From Halothiobacillus sp. 15-55-196 (GTDB lineage Bacteria > Pseudomonadota > Gammaproteobacteria > Halothiobacillales > Halothiobacillaceae), in contig NCKC01000010.1 in NCBI GenBank assembly GCA_002282715.1, positions 1 through 49,840 of the forward strand: 49,840 bases of DNA. Reading direction: 5' to 3'. How positions within the stretch are numbered: the first letter of the stretch is position 1; each line of letters opens with the position of its first letter. The position numbers and the translations under genes are program-made. Below, in pieces: positions 27,591 to 35,902 of the stretch. The notes beneath the pieces were generated by a model, which ran no database searches, had not been told where the DNA came from, and was given only the letters and a program-made list of their open reading frames with translations.

Positions 27591-28940
27591 ATGCCTTCCG
27601 AAGCACTGCGCACCCCACACCCAGAACTGGACGCCCACTATTGCGGCCCTTTGTTGCGTATCGAGTCGCACATCATCCGCTGCCACCGGCAAATCGAAGC
27701 CTGGTTCCGCGCGCAATGGCTCAAGCATCCCGCGCCATTTTATGCTTCCGTCGACCTGAGGAACGCAGGCTTCAAGCTCGCGCCGGTCGATACCAACCTC
27801 TTTCCGGCCGGCTTCAACAACCTCAATCATATTTTCGATCCGCTGATGGTGCAGGCCATTCAGGCCGCGGTTGAACATTCATGCCCGGAAGCGAAAGATA
27901 TCCTGATCATCCCCGAACGCCATACGCGCAACATTTTTTACCTCGAATCACTGGCCGCACTGGTCGCATTCGTTGAAATGGCCGGTTTCGGGGTGAGGAT
28001 CGGCTCACTGGAACCCATCACGGAGCCGGTCAATTTCGATCTGCCATCCGGCCGCAAGCTTACCCAGCACCCCATATGTCGTGTCGGCAGACGGATCGAA
28101 GTGGATGGATTCTCACCCTGCACCATTCTGGTGAACAACGACCTCTCGGGCGGACGTCCGGAAATTCTGGAGGATCTCGAACAAACCGTGATTCCACCGG
28201 TCGAACTCGGCTGGTGGAAACGTTCGAAATTCGAGCACTTCTCGATCTACCAAGACCTGACCCGGGAACTCTGCGCGACCATCGATCTCGATCCCTGGTA
28301 TTTATCGCCCCTGATGCGCGACTGCGGACACATCGATTTTCTCAAACGCGAAGGCGAGACCTGCCTGCAATCTCAGGTTGAAGAACTGCTGGCCGAAATT
28401 CAGGCCAAGTACGACGAGCATCAGATCAAGGAAAAGCCGTTTGTTGTCATCAAGGCAGATGCAGGCACCTATGGCATGGGTGTGATGACCGCACAATCCG
28501 CCGATGATGTGACCCAACTCAACCGCAAGCAGCGCACCCGCATGAGCGCAAGCAAGGAAGGCTTGGGCATCGATCGGGTACTGATACAGGAAGGCGTACA
28601 CAGCTTCGAGAAAGTATCCATTCATCAGGACGATGATCGCTATGTGGCCGAACCGGTCATCTACATGGTTGATCACTTCGTCGTCGGCGGTTTCTACCGT
28701 GTGCACACGGAAAAGGGAATCAATGAAAGCTTGAACTCTCCAGGTGCGGCTTTTGTGCCCTTGCCGTTCAACGAAGCGTGCAGCCTGCCTTCACCGGATA
28801 GTTCACCGGACAGCGAGCGCAACCGACTCTACGTGTACGGTGTGGTCGCAAGGCTCGCCCTGCTCGCAGCAGCTTACGAATACCAGATGATCCGTGAAAC
28901 GGATGCCGCCACCGAACAAATGGCGGGCGATGCGGCATGA
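27591..28940 (+). CDS. gshA: Glutamate-cysteine ligase, PF08886 (GshA) type
   Basis: A 449-residue protein of the GshA family found in sulfur oxidisers, nitrifiers and some other proteobacteria, unrelated in layout to E. coli GshA. It makes gamma-glutamylcysteine from Glu, Cys and ATP. Recognisable family segments are VDTNLFPAGFNNL, LIIPERHTRN, LVNNDLSGG, VIKADAGTYGMGVM (ATP-grasp-like nucleotide site, about 285-298) and MVDHFVVGGFYRVH. It overlaps gshB by 4 bp, which supports the pathway assignment. Confidence 0.92.
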   Translation: MPSEALRTPHPELDAHYCGPLLRIESHIIRCHRQIEAWFRAQWLKHPAPFYASVDLRNAGFKLAPVDTNLFPAGFNNLNHIFDPLMVQAIQAAVEHSCPEAKDILIIPERHTRNIFYLESLAALVAFVEMAGFGVRIGSLEPITEPVNFDLPSGRKLTQHPICRVGRRIEVDGFSPCTILVNNDLSGGRPEILEDLEQTVIPPVELGWWKRSKFEHFSIYQDLTRELCATIDLDPWYLSPLMRDCGHIDFLKREGETCLQSQVEELLAEIQAKYDEHQIKEKPFVVIKADAGTYGMGVMTAQSADDVTQLNRKQRTRMSASKEGLGIDRVLIQEGVHSFEKVSIHQDDDRYVAEPVIYMVDHFVVGGFYRVHTEKGINESLNSPGAAFVPLPFNEACSLPSPDSSPDSERNRLYVYGVVARLALLAAAYEYQMIRETDAATEQMAGDAA

Positions 28941-29908
28941 AGATCGGCATACTGATGGACCCCATTTCCGGGATCAAACCCTATAAGGACACCTCATTCG
29001 CGCTATTGTTGGCTGCCCAGAGCCGCGGGTGGTCGGTGTTCTATCTGGAACCGTACTGGCTCTATGCCGAGCAAGGCCGTCCGCGCTCGAGGATGCACAC
29101 CATCACCGTATTCGATCGCAACACCGACTGGTTCGAACTCGGCCCGGCGCAAACGTCCGATCTGGCTGAACTCGACATCATCATTCAGCGCCAGGATCCG
29201 CCCGTAAACCTGAACTATCACTACGTCACCGCGCTGTTGGCGCTGGCGGAGCGTCAGGGGGTTCTGGTTGCCAATCGCCCCAATGCGTTGCGTGCTGCGA
29301 ATGAAAAACTGCTGGCCCAGCATTATCCGGATCTGTGCCCGTCTACGCTGGTAACGCGTGACCCAGCCCAGCTCCGCGACTTTTTGAGTCTGCACGGGCA
29401 CATCGTGCTCAAGCCACTCGATGCCATGGGCGGCAGTTCCATTTTTCAAATCAAGGTGGGGGATCTCAATACCGCTGTCATCATCGAAACCATGATTCAA
29501 CACGGGTTGATCATGGCGCAGAAATTCCTGCCCGCCGTTCGCGAGGGTGACCGCCGCATTCTGCTGATCAACGGCGAACCCGTCGATCATGCCCTGTTGC
29601 GTGTGCCGCAGGCAGATGAATTCCGGGCGAACCTTGCCGCAGGTGGGCGCGGGCAGGTCGTGCCTCTGCGGGAGCGAGACCGGGAAATTGCCGCCCGGGT
29701 CGGCCCGGACATGGCCGCGGCGGGGTTCTGGTTTGTCGGCCTGGATGTGATTGGCGACTACCTGACGGAAGTCAACGTCACCAGCCCGACGTGTGCGCGT
29801 GAAATCGATGCGGTTTGCCACAATGATCCCGCCGGACAGCTACTCGATTTCCTGGCAGCCGAACGCCTGAGGCGTCCACGCGAACAGAACTTGAGTTCCT
29901 CTCATTAG
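28937..29908 (+). CDS. gshB: Glutathione synthase
   Basis: A 323-residue ATP-grasp ligase adding glycine to gamma-glutamylcysteine. Diagnostic parts are the N-terminal MDPISGIKPYKDTSFAL, VLKPLDAMGGSSIF (ATP lid, about 155-168), the glycine-rich loop around FRANLAAGGRGQ (about 231-242) and the magnesium-binding EVNVTSPTC (about 276-284). Full length for the family. The start codon lies within the gshA stop (ATGA). Confidence 0.97.
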   Translation: MKIGILMDPISGIKPYKDTSFALLLAAQSRGWSVFYLEPYWLYAEQGRPRSRMHTITVFDRNTDWFELGPAQTSDLAELDIIIQRQDPPVNLNYHYVTALLALAERQGVLVANRPNALRAANEKLLAQHYPDLCPSTLVTRDPAQLRDFLSLHGHIVLKPLDAMGGSSIFQIKVGDLNTAVIIETMIQHGLIMAQKFLPAVREGDRRILLINGEPVDHALLRVPQADEFRANLAAGGRGQVVPLRERDREIAARVGPDMAAAGFWFVGLDVIGDYLTEVNVTSPTCAREIDAVCHNDPAGQLLDFLAAERLRRPREQNLSSSH

Positions 29909-29943
29909 TCGAACTTGGCCCAACCACGCATCATGGAACCTTC

Positions 29944-31017
29944 ATGCTGACTCGACGCCAATTCCTGGCCACGCTGGCCGCCAGCCCGCTTTTGATTTCA
30001 GGTTGCACCAAGCCGGAAGCCCGAATTATCGAAGAAGGATTCACCGTCTTCAACATGCCGATGACGCTGCGATTTGCCAATGAATCCCCTGAAGCCATCA
30101 CACAGACGGTGAACGCCGCTGCGGGCATCGTCGAGCCACTGTACCGACGAATCCACCCCTGGAAACCGAGTGATCTCACCCGGCTGAATGCCCGACTGGC
30201 CGCCCATGGCAAGGCGACGGCCACGCCGGAAATCATCGAGCTGATTGCCATTTCCCGAACGCTTTTCGAAGGCACCGATGGCGCGTTCGACCCCACCATC
30301 GGCGCGCTGATTGCCGCCTGGGGGTTTCACAACAGCCACGTCACAAAATCACATCCGCTGCCGACCGAAGGGTTCCTCGATGCCTGGCTGGAACATCGCC
30401 CGACCATGAACGACGTGGATGTCGACGGATTGGAAGTTAGCGTCACCAACCGACGCGTGCAATTCGACTTCAATGGCTGCGCGGAAGGCTACGCCGGGCA
30501 CCTCGTGATCCAGGCAGCCGAAAAGGCGGGGATTACGAATTGCCTGTTCGATACGGGTGGCGATCTGTTCATGATCGGGCAGGCGGGTGACAAGCCCTGG
30601 CATCTGGCCATCGAAAACCCCCTGAAGCGGGGCGTACTCGCCAGCATTGATCTCTCTGGGAACACGGCGCCCAATGGGCACCAGTCCCTGAACAGTTCCG
30701 GCAACTACGAACATCGTTTTATCTACAAAGGCGAAGCGTATTCGCATATCATCAACCCGAAAACCGCGCGCCCCGTTCGTCGGATTGCGGGCAGCACGGT
30801 ATGGGCAAACCATTACGCAATCAGTGATGGCGCGACCAAGGGGGTCATGATGCTGGAACCGGAACAGGTGCCCGACATGGTGCGCAAACTCAAACTCGAC
30901 GGCGTGCTATTCATGGAAGAAACTGGCCAACTCTGGATGAATAAACGTATGCAGGACAAGTTGCACCTCGTCGAACCCGTCGCCGGTCTGACTGCCACTC
31001 ACCTCATAGCGGAATAA
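29944..31017 (+). CDS. apbE: FAD:protein FMN transferase (ApbE family), lipoprotein
   Basis: ApbE proteins attach FMN covalently to threonine in periplasmic or membrane flavoproteins such as RnfG and NqrC. The 357-residue product starts with a basic RR signal and lipobox LISG-C (Cys21), so it is probably anchored on the periplasmic side. It carries family motifs TDGAFDPTIG (about 94-103), FDTGGDLF (about 203-210) and SDGATKGVM near 300. The FNGCAEGYA segment replaces the commoner DxGGIAKGY loop, a mild deviation. It follows gshB by 35 bp and precedes tonB by 54 bp. The target flavoprotein is not in the window. Confidence 0.88.
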   Translation: MLTRRQFLATLAASPLLISGCTKPEARIIEEGFTVFNMPMTLRFANESPEAITQTVNAAAGIVEPLYRRIHPWKPSDLTRLNARLAAHGKATATPEIIELIAISRTLFEGTDGAFDPTIGALIAAWGFHNSHVTKSHPLPTEGFLDAWLEHRPTMNDVDVDGLEVSVTNRRVQFDFNGCAEGYAGHLVIQAAEKAGITNCLFDTGGDLFMIGQAGDKPWHLAIENPLKRGVLASIDLSGNTAPNGHQSLNSSGNYEHRFIYKGEAYSHIINPKTARPVRRIAGSTVWANHYAISDGATKGVMMLEPEQVPDMVRKLKLDGVLFMEETGQLWMNKRMQDKLHLVEPVAGLTATHLIAE

Positions 31018-31071
31018 AGTGTCGGCGCTGGGATCACCTAAGAGCAAGACGCGCTGCAACCACAAGGAAGA

Positions 31072-31827
31072 ATGATGGATCATTGGGCACTCGATCAAAA
31101 CTTTATCGATAGCGACAAACGTTTCGGCGCCGCTCTGCTCATCGCGTTGGTCGTACACGCCGTTTTTCTCAGCATTTCTTTCACCGGCGACAAGCCCAGT
31201 CCGCCGCCGCCCCGCCCGATCGAACTGACGCTGGATGCCCCGCTGGCGGCGAAAACCAACGATGCCAGCCCCACGCCATCTGAAAAGATCAACGACAAGA
31301 TAACAACCCAAGCCCTGGCCAGCGCTGCGGGCGAACAAACCAACACCCTGCAAAAACCAAAATCCGGCAAAGGCATCACCACCGCAGGCAATAACGGCAT
31401 CACCGACACACCGACCACGAATGCCGCGCCAGATGCCTTCAACCGCCTGAACGAAGCCGTGAGCCGCTCCCTGAAAACCGGTTACCTGACCAGCAGAACA
31501 ATCAATGGCCCGGCCGGGGATTACCTGTCTCACTGGAAGCGGCAGGTCGAAGCCTATGGCAACGCGCACTACCCCCAAGACCTGATTTCCCAAAAAATAT
31601 CCGGGCAGTTGATTCTTGCCGTAACGATCGACAAAGAAGGTCACGTTCTGGATATCGCCATCCAGCAATCGTCGGGCAATTCAAACATCGATACAGCCGC
31701 GCGGCGATTGGTTCAGTTGGCCTCGCCCTACCCGCCTTTTCCGCCCGCACTGGCCGCCCGCTTCGATCAAATCGTCATAACGCGCACCTGGCAGTTTTCC
31801 AGCGGACATGAGTTATCCACGCGCTGA
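31072..31827 (+). CDS. tonB: Energy transducer TonB
   Basis: A 251-residue TonB: cytoplasmic start, one membrane helix (about 22-41, AALLIALVVHAVFLSISF), a proline-containing spacer that begins PSPPPPRPIELTLD, and a C-terminal domain (about 160-250) with ISGQLILAVTIDKEGHV and YPPFPPAL. It transfers proton-motive-force energy to receptors such as BtuB. exbB/exbD are not adjacent. The spacer is Asn/Thr/Lys-rich rather than classic Pro-Lys repeats. AAGGAAG lies directly before two adjacent ATG codons (31072, 31075). Confidence 0.85.
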   Translation: MMDHWALDQNFIDSDKRFGAALLIALVVHAVFLSISFTGDKPSPPPPRPIELTLDAPLAAKTNDASPTPSEKINDKITTQALASAAGEQTNTLQKPKSGKGITTAGNNGITDTPTTNAAPDAFNRLNEAVSRSLKTGYLTSRTINGPAGDYLSHWKRQVEAYGNAHYPQDLISQKISGQLILAVTIDKEGHVLDIAIQQSSGNSNIDTAARRLVQLASPYPPFPPALAARFDQIVITRTWQFSSGHELSTR

Positions 31828-31870
31828 ACCCCGCCATTGAAGCTGCCTGGCGATGGGCATCATTCAAGGA

Positions 31871-31899
31871 TTGCGCAGGCGGGAAGGTATACCTATACT
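31871..31899 (+). promoter_or_regulatory. Putative sigma70 promoter of dksA
   Basis: TTGCGC (31871-31876), a 17-bp spacer and TATACT (31894-31899) lie about 100 bp upstream of dksA in the gap after tonB. The boxes are near consensus, and the spacing is ideal; no other promoter-like pair is seen in this gap. Confidence 0.5.
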
Positions 31900-32000
31900 C
31901 ACGGGCTGTTTGCGCGTCGGCAGTGTGTTTTTCACTTGCCTTTGCGTTTGGTTTTTAGACAACGGCGCGCTCAACGCAAGCCGGAATGAGGTTTTGGTAC

Positions 32001-32417
32001 ATGGCAGTCACGCTCCCGCCCGGTTACAAGCCTTCGGAATCCGAAGAATACATGAACCCCATGCAGCTCGAATATTTCAAGCAGAAGCTGCTCGCTTGGC
32101 GTAATGAACTACTCGAAGAATCCGAAACTACGGTCAATCACCTGCGTGAAGAAAACTGGCAGGAACCGGATATCAACGACCGAGCATCGCTTGAGTCGGA
32201 TGCTGCCTTGGAGCTTCGCACCCGTGACCGTTATCGCAAGCTGATCAACAAGATCGACAAGGCCTTAAAACAGATTGCGGAAGGCACCTACGGTTATTGC
32301 GAAGAAACGGGTGACGAGATCGGCATCCGTCGCCTCGAAGCCCGCCCAATCGCCACGCTGACCATCGAGGCCCAGGAACGGCACGAGCGACTGGAGCGCG
32401 TACAACGTGATGAATAA
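32001..32417 (+). CDS. dksA: RNA polymerase-binding transcription factor DksA, reduced-cysteine form
   Basis: DksA enters the RNA polymerase secondary channel and, with ppGpp, adjusts rRNA and amino-acid promoters. From the ATG at 32001 (GAGG 9 nt upstream) it is 138 residues. It has the coiled-coil with the tip acidic residues Asp57 and Asp60 and Ala62, and the C-terminal [13 protein letters not shown] helix. Of the four zinc-finger cysteines only Cys100 remains; the others are Thr103, Thr121 and Ala124. Such cysteine-poor DksA forms are known in other proteobacteria and keep the fold without zinc. It overlaps the next gene by 8 bp. Confidence 0.93.
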   Translation: MAVTLPPGYKPSESEEYMNPMQLEYFKQKLLAWRNELLEESETTVNHLREENWQEPDINDRASLESDAALELRTRDRYRKLINKIDKALKQIAEGTYGYCEETGDEIGIRRLEARPIATLTIEAQERHERLERVQRDE

Positions 32418-33021
32418 ATCTCGACGTATTTTTTCAACTTTTGCCCTTTTTTGCCTGCTGGGTGGCGCCCCATCCGCTTTTTCGGCTGAATCCACAACTG
32501 ATGTGGCAAAAGTCAAACCAGTTTCCGTGCAAATCGTCACCAACATGGGAGCGATTACCGTTGAACTCGACGCAGCCAAAGCACCAAAAACGGTCGAAAA
32601 CTTCCTGAGCTATGTGAAATCGGGGTTTTACAACGGCACGATCTTCCATCGCGTCATCCCCGGTTTTATGATTCAGGGTGGTGGTTTCACATCTGATTTC
32701 CGCCAGAAGCCGACCCAAGCACCCATCGTCAACGAAGCCGACAACGGCCTCAGCAACCGGCGCGGCAGCATCGCCATGGCGCGCACCAGCGATCCTGATT
32801 CGGCCACGGCCCAGTTTTTCATCAACGTGGCCGACAACAAATTTCTGGATTACAGCGGCCCTTCCATACAGGGTGCAGGCTATGCCGTGTTCGGTCATGT
32901 AACCTCCGGCATGAATGTTGTCGATCAAATCGTCAGCACGCCAACCGGTGCAGCAGGCCCCTTCCCTCAGGACGTACCGAAAAAAACCGTCCTGATCGAA
33001 TCCATCAAGGTTCTGCCCTGA
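32410..33021 (+). CDS. ppiA: Periplasmic peptidylprolyl isomerase (cyclophilin, PpiA-like)
   Basis: A 203-residue cyclophilin that isomerises Xaa-Pro bonds. A Sec signal ends near AFSA (about residue 26), placing it in the periplasm. The catalytic core shows [13 protein letters not shown] (catalytic Arg at about 80), [12 protein letters not shown] and the [12 protein letters not shown] strand. The start is the ATG at 32410; a GTG directly before it is also possible. It overlaps dksA by 8 bp. Confidence 0.92.
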   Translation: MNKSRRIFSTFALFCLLGGAPSAFSAESTTDVAKVKPVSVQIVTNMGAITVELDAAKAPKTVENFLSYVKSGFYNGTIFHRVIPGFMIQGGGFTSDFRQKPTQAPIVNEADNGLSNRRGSIAMARTSDPDSATAQFFINVADNKFLDYSGPSIQGAGYAVFGHVTSGMNVVDQIVSTPTGAAGPFPQDVPKKTVLIESIKVLP

Positions 33022-33025
33022 GCTC

Positions 33026-34150
33026 GTGACCACCACGGATCAATCCGGGCGCGCGCAACAGCCCCGGTTAATTCAATCTTCCTCGGCACTGCAAGACGTT
33101 TGTGGTCAGTTTGTCGAATCAACCTGGGCCACCATCGACACGGAGTTCATGCGGGAATCCACCTATTTCCCGCAACTGTGCCTGGTACAGATCGCCGTCC
33201 CTGACGCCATCTGGCTGATCGATCCGCTGACCATACCGTTGGCTCCTTTGTGGCATGAACTGAGCCGAACATCTTCCCCGCTCGTCTTCCATGCCGCAGA
33301 GCAGGATCTGGAACTGATCTATCTTCAATCCGGCGCCCTGCCGCAAACCCTGCGGGACAGCCAGATCGCTGCGGCCTTTTTGGGGCTTGGCGAACAAATC
33401 GGCTACGCCAACCTTGTTCACCGCCTGCTGAATGTCGAACTCGACAAATCACAAAGCCGAACGAATTGGGCTCAGCGCCCACTAACCACAGAACAGCAAC
33501 ACTACGCGGCTGATGACGTCCGCTTTTTACGCAGCATGTACCCCCTGCTCCGCGAGCAGTTGGCCACCAGAAACCGGCTGGCATGGTTCGATGAGGAGTG
33601 TGCTGCACTGAGCGACACCCAACGTTTCCAACCGCAGATGACCGGTCTCTGGCGCAAGGTACGTGGTCAACAGACCTTGCGCGCAGCGCAGCGCGCCGTG
33701 CTCGATGCAATCACGACCTGGCGGGAAGCATGGGCGCGCAAACTCAACCTGCCCCGGCGTTGGGTCTTGAGTGACGAGCAGGCGCTGGAACTGGCCGGGT
33801 CACGTCAGTTCCGGCCCAACCTGTTGAACCCCAAAATTGCACGACATCACTTAAGCGACGAACAAATCGATGAATTACACACCACCATCGAGCAAGCCAA
33901 ACAGTTGCCGCCGGAAGCTTTTCCCCAATGGCAGGCATTCCAACGAACGGACCCCGAAACGAATGCCATTCTTGGCCGTATGCAGGCCTTGGTGCAGAAA
34001 CTCAGCAGGCAAATGGAAATCAGTCCACCGCTACTCGCCACCACTGACGATATGCTGCGCTTGATACGCGCTCCCGATGCCCCGAACAAACTCACAACCG
34101 GTTGGCGCAGCGACGTGATCGGTTTGCCGCTAAAATCACTTCTCGATTAA
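33026..34150 (+). CDS. rnd: Ribonuclease D
   Basis: A 374-residue 3'-5' exoribonuclease acting in tRNA 3'-end maturation. DEDD residues are visible: Asp38 and Glu40 (IDTEFMRE), an Asp in FHAAEQDLELI (about 93) and YAADDVRFL (about 157). A C-terminal HRDC-type domain follows (about 205-290). It starts with GTG at 33026, as no ATG lies ahead of the first catalytic motif. It lies 4 bp after ppiA. Confidence 0.94.
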   Translation: MTTTDQSGRAQQPRLIQSSSALQDVCGQFVESTWATIDTEFMRESTYFPQLCLVQIAVPDAIWLIDPLTIPLAPLWHELSRTSSPLVFHAAEQDLELIYLQSGALPQTLRDSQIAAAFLGLGEQIGYANLVHRLLNVELDKSQSRTNWAQRPLTTEQQHYAADDVRFLRSMYPLLREQLATRNRLAWFDEECAALSDTQRFQPQMTGLWRKVRGQQTLRAAQRAVLDAITTWREAWARKLNLPRRWVLSDEQALELAGSRQFRPNLLNPKIARHHLSDEQIDELHTTIEQAKQLPPEAFPQWQAFQRTDPETNAILGRMQALVQKLSRQMEISPPLLATTDDMLRLIRAPDAPNKLTTGWRSDVIGLPLKSLLD

Positions 34151-34225
34151 TACAAAAAACTAAGCACGCCATTTGTGCAACAAGGCTGGCTGTTTTTAAC
34201 CACGCACATAGACTGAGGTTATGCC

Positions 34226-34447
34226 ATGAATCCCGCCGAAATCGTTTCCATGATTCAAAATGAAATCCCCGATGCCGAGGTTCACCCCGAAGGCGAAGGT
34301 TGCAACTTCAAGATAACGGTACTGAGTTCCGAATTTGCAGGTAAAACCATGCTGCAACAGCACCAGCGCGTGAACAAGATACTGGCGCCCTCTTTGGCTT
34401 CCGGCGCGCTGCATGCTGTGACGCTGGTCACCCGGACACCTGCCTGA
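34226..34447 (+). CDS. ibaG: BolA-family protein, IbaG/YrbA type
   Basis: A 73-residue BolA-like protein. These bind glutaredoxins through a shared [2Fe-2S] cluster and handle iron-sulfur or acid-stress functions. The EVHPEGEGCNFKI loop supplies a Cys at the position of a cluster ligand, and the C-terminal LASGALHAVTLVTRTP with its conserved His is typical of the YrbA/IbaG branch. A MITE-like inverted repeat starts 9 bp after its stop. Elsewhere ibaG often adjoins murA or mla genes; not so here. Confidence 0.88.
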   Translation: MNPAEIVSMIQNEIPDAEVHPEGEGCNFKITVLSSEFAGKTMLQQHQRVNKILAPSLASGALHAVTLVTRTPA

Positions 34448-34455
34448 AAAATTCT

Positions 34456-34542
34456 GGGTACCTCGAAAAACCGTCACGGGCTGACGCCAGCTTAATGCGA
34501 AGCAGGCGCAAGCCCGCGTTCAGTAGGTTTTTCGAGGTGCCC
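34456..34542. mobile_element. 87-bp MITE-like element with 17-bp terminal inverted repeats
   Basis: Arms 34456-34472 and 34526-34542 are inverted repeats matching at 16 of 17 positions (GGGTACCTCGAAAAACC against the complement of GGTTTTTCGAGGTGCCC). Both flanks carry TTCT (34452-34455 and 34543-34546), consistent with a 4-bp target-site duplication. The 53-bp interior has further short inverted repeats (CGGGCT/AGCCCG) and no gene. It begins 9 bp past the ibaG stop and may also act as its terminator, since each arm contains an A5/T5 run. The parent transposon is unknown; inference only. Confidence 0.65.
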
Positions 34543-34578
34543 TTCTGTCGAACTTCAATCAACGCTGGAAATACACCG

Positions 34579-34902
34579 ATGAACGAACACAACACCTCAA
34601 CCGCCAATGCAAAAGACAAAACCGAATGGGAAGCTGCCGCCTTCCGCCGTCTGGTCGCGCACCTGCAGGAACGAACCGACGTACAGAATATCGACATGAT
34701 GAACCTGACCGGATTCTGCCGGAACTGCCTGTCACGCTGGTATCGCGAAGCCGCCGAGGAACGGGGTACCAAGCTGAGCGACCACGATGCGCGTGTGGCG
34801 ATTTACGGCATGCCCTACGACGAGTGGAAAAAGCGCTACCAAAGTGAAGCCAGCCCGGCGCAACAAGAACAATTCAAAACCGCGATCAAGCAACATGAGT
34901 GA
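34579..34902 (+). CDS. DUF1244 family protein
   Basis: A 107-residue protein of the DUF1244 (PF06844) family, function unknown. The conserved core is NLTGFCRNCLSRWYREAA (about 42-59), with a CxxC pair that could bind a metal, then DHDARVAIYGMPYDEWK. The start is taken at the ATG at 34579; the open frame upstream runs through the repeat element. It overlaps the next gene by 8 bp. Confidence 0.88.
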   Translation: MNEHNTSTANAKDKTEWEAAAFRRLVAHLQERTDVQNIDMMNLTGFCRNCLSRWYREAAEERGTKLSDHDARVAIYGMPYDEWKKRYQSEASPAQQEQFKTAIKQHE

Positions 34903-35506
34903 GCTTGGTGCATACAGCCCATTGCGACGAGCCGTCCTGTGGGTGGCGTTACTTAACTTCAGTTATTTTTGGGTCGAGTTTGGTGTTGCCCAGTCGATCG
35001 GCTCGGTTTCCCTGTTTGCGGACTCCATCGATTTTCTCGAAGACACCGCGATCAACCTACTGATACTCATCGGCATCGGGCTCAGCCTCGCTTATCGTGC
35101 CCGACTGGGCATGCTCCTGGCAGGCATCCTGCTCATTCCGGGCGTTGCCACCCTATGGATGGCCTGGAACAAGGTCGTCAGTCAGGCGCCACCCGATGCC
35201 TTTGATTTGAGCCTGACCGGGTTGGGTGCGTTGTTCATCAATCTGATCTGTGCCTTTCTGCTCATCCGGTTCAGGCATCATCAGGGTAGTCTGACACGCG
35301 CAGCCTTTCTTTCCGCCCGAAACGACGCACTCGCCAACGTCGCCATCATCGCGGCGGGCTTGCTCACCCTATTATGGCATTCGGCTTTGCCCGATCTGAT
35401 CGTGGGCTTGGGGATTTTCCTGATGAATCTGGACGCAGCCCGCGAGGTCTATCAGGCCGCCCGAAGGGAACATGCCGAAACGCGACAACAACAGCCACAA
35501 CCTTAA
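34895..35506 (+). CDS. Cation-diffusion-facilitator-like membrane protein (short form)
   Basis: A 203-residue protein with about six hydrophobic helices. The second carries SLFADSIDFLEDT, the position of the CDF metal site, with Asp instead of the usual His. A later helix has SARNDALANVAII, matching the second CDF metal motif region. The cytoplasmic C-terminal metal-sensing domain of typical CDF exporters is missing. The substrate (Zn, Fe, Mn or other) cannot be told. The ATG at 34895 overlaps the end of the DUF1244 gene, so the two are translated together. Confidence 0.75.
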   Translation: MSELGAYSPLRRAVLWVALLNFSYFWVEFGVAQSIGSVSLFADSIDFLEDTAINLLILIGIGLSLAYRARLGMLLAGILLIPGVATLWMAWNKVVSQAPPDAFDLSLTGLGALFINLICAFLLIRFRHHQGSLTRAAFLSARNDALANVAIIAAGLLTLLWHSALPDLIVGLGIFLMNLDAAREVYQAARREHAETRQQQPQP

Positions 35507-35598
35507 ATCGGCTGATCCAAACAAACCAGTGCTCGGATGGAGCATTTCGACAAAATCTACCAGTCTCATTCCTGCGTACTTTTGACCAACCGGCTGAT

Positions 35599-35638
35599 TT
35601 GACACCGCCCAGTAGCAAGCATATGCTCCGGCATATGC
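35599..35638 (+). promoter_or_regulatory. vapBC promoter and palindromic operator
   Basis: A -35 TTGACA (35599-35604) and -10 TATGCT (35622-35627) are 17 bp apart. Two copies of the self-complementary octamer GCATATGC (35619-35626 and 35631-35638), 4 bp apart, cover the -10 and the start region, 24 bp before vapB. This is the layout expected for autorepression by a VapBC complex. Confidence 0.65.
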
Positions 35639-35662
35639 CAAAAAGCAAGAAGCGAGGTAGCC

Positions 35663-35902
35663 ATGCACACAGAACGACACGTTCGCTTGTTTCGCAACGG
35701 CCGAAATCAGGCTGTTCGGATACCACGCGAGTTCGAGTTTGATGTCAGTGAAGTCATCATGCGTCGGGAGGATCACCGCCTGGTAATCGAACCCGTACGC
35801 AAAAAGGGGTTACTAGCCACTTTATCCACTATGCACAACATGGAAGATTCTTTCCCGGATATAGATGAAGACCTCCAGGCCTTGGACGAGACAGACCTGT
35901 GA
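35663..35902 (+). CDS. vapB: VapB-type antitoxin (AbrB/SpoVT swapped-hairpin)
   Basis: A 79-residue antitoxin. The N-terminal half (VRLFRNGRNQAVRIPREFEF) is the AbrB-like DNA-binding fold of VapB proteins; the acidic C-terminal half (DIDEDLQALDETD) should wrap the toxin. The stop codon is shared with the GTG start of vapC (GTGA). Bound together they probably repress the promoter with the GCATATGC palindromes. Confidence 0.9.
   Translation: MHTERHVRLFRNGRNQAVRIPREFEFDVSEVIMRREDHRLVIEPVRKKGLLATLSTMHNMEDSFPDIDEDLQALDETDL

Noticed and set aside
29003..29821. 272-residue minus-strand frame opposite gshB
   Set aside because: Antisense to a full-length gshB; no family features.
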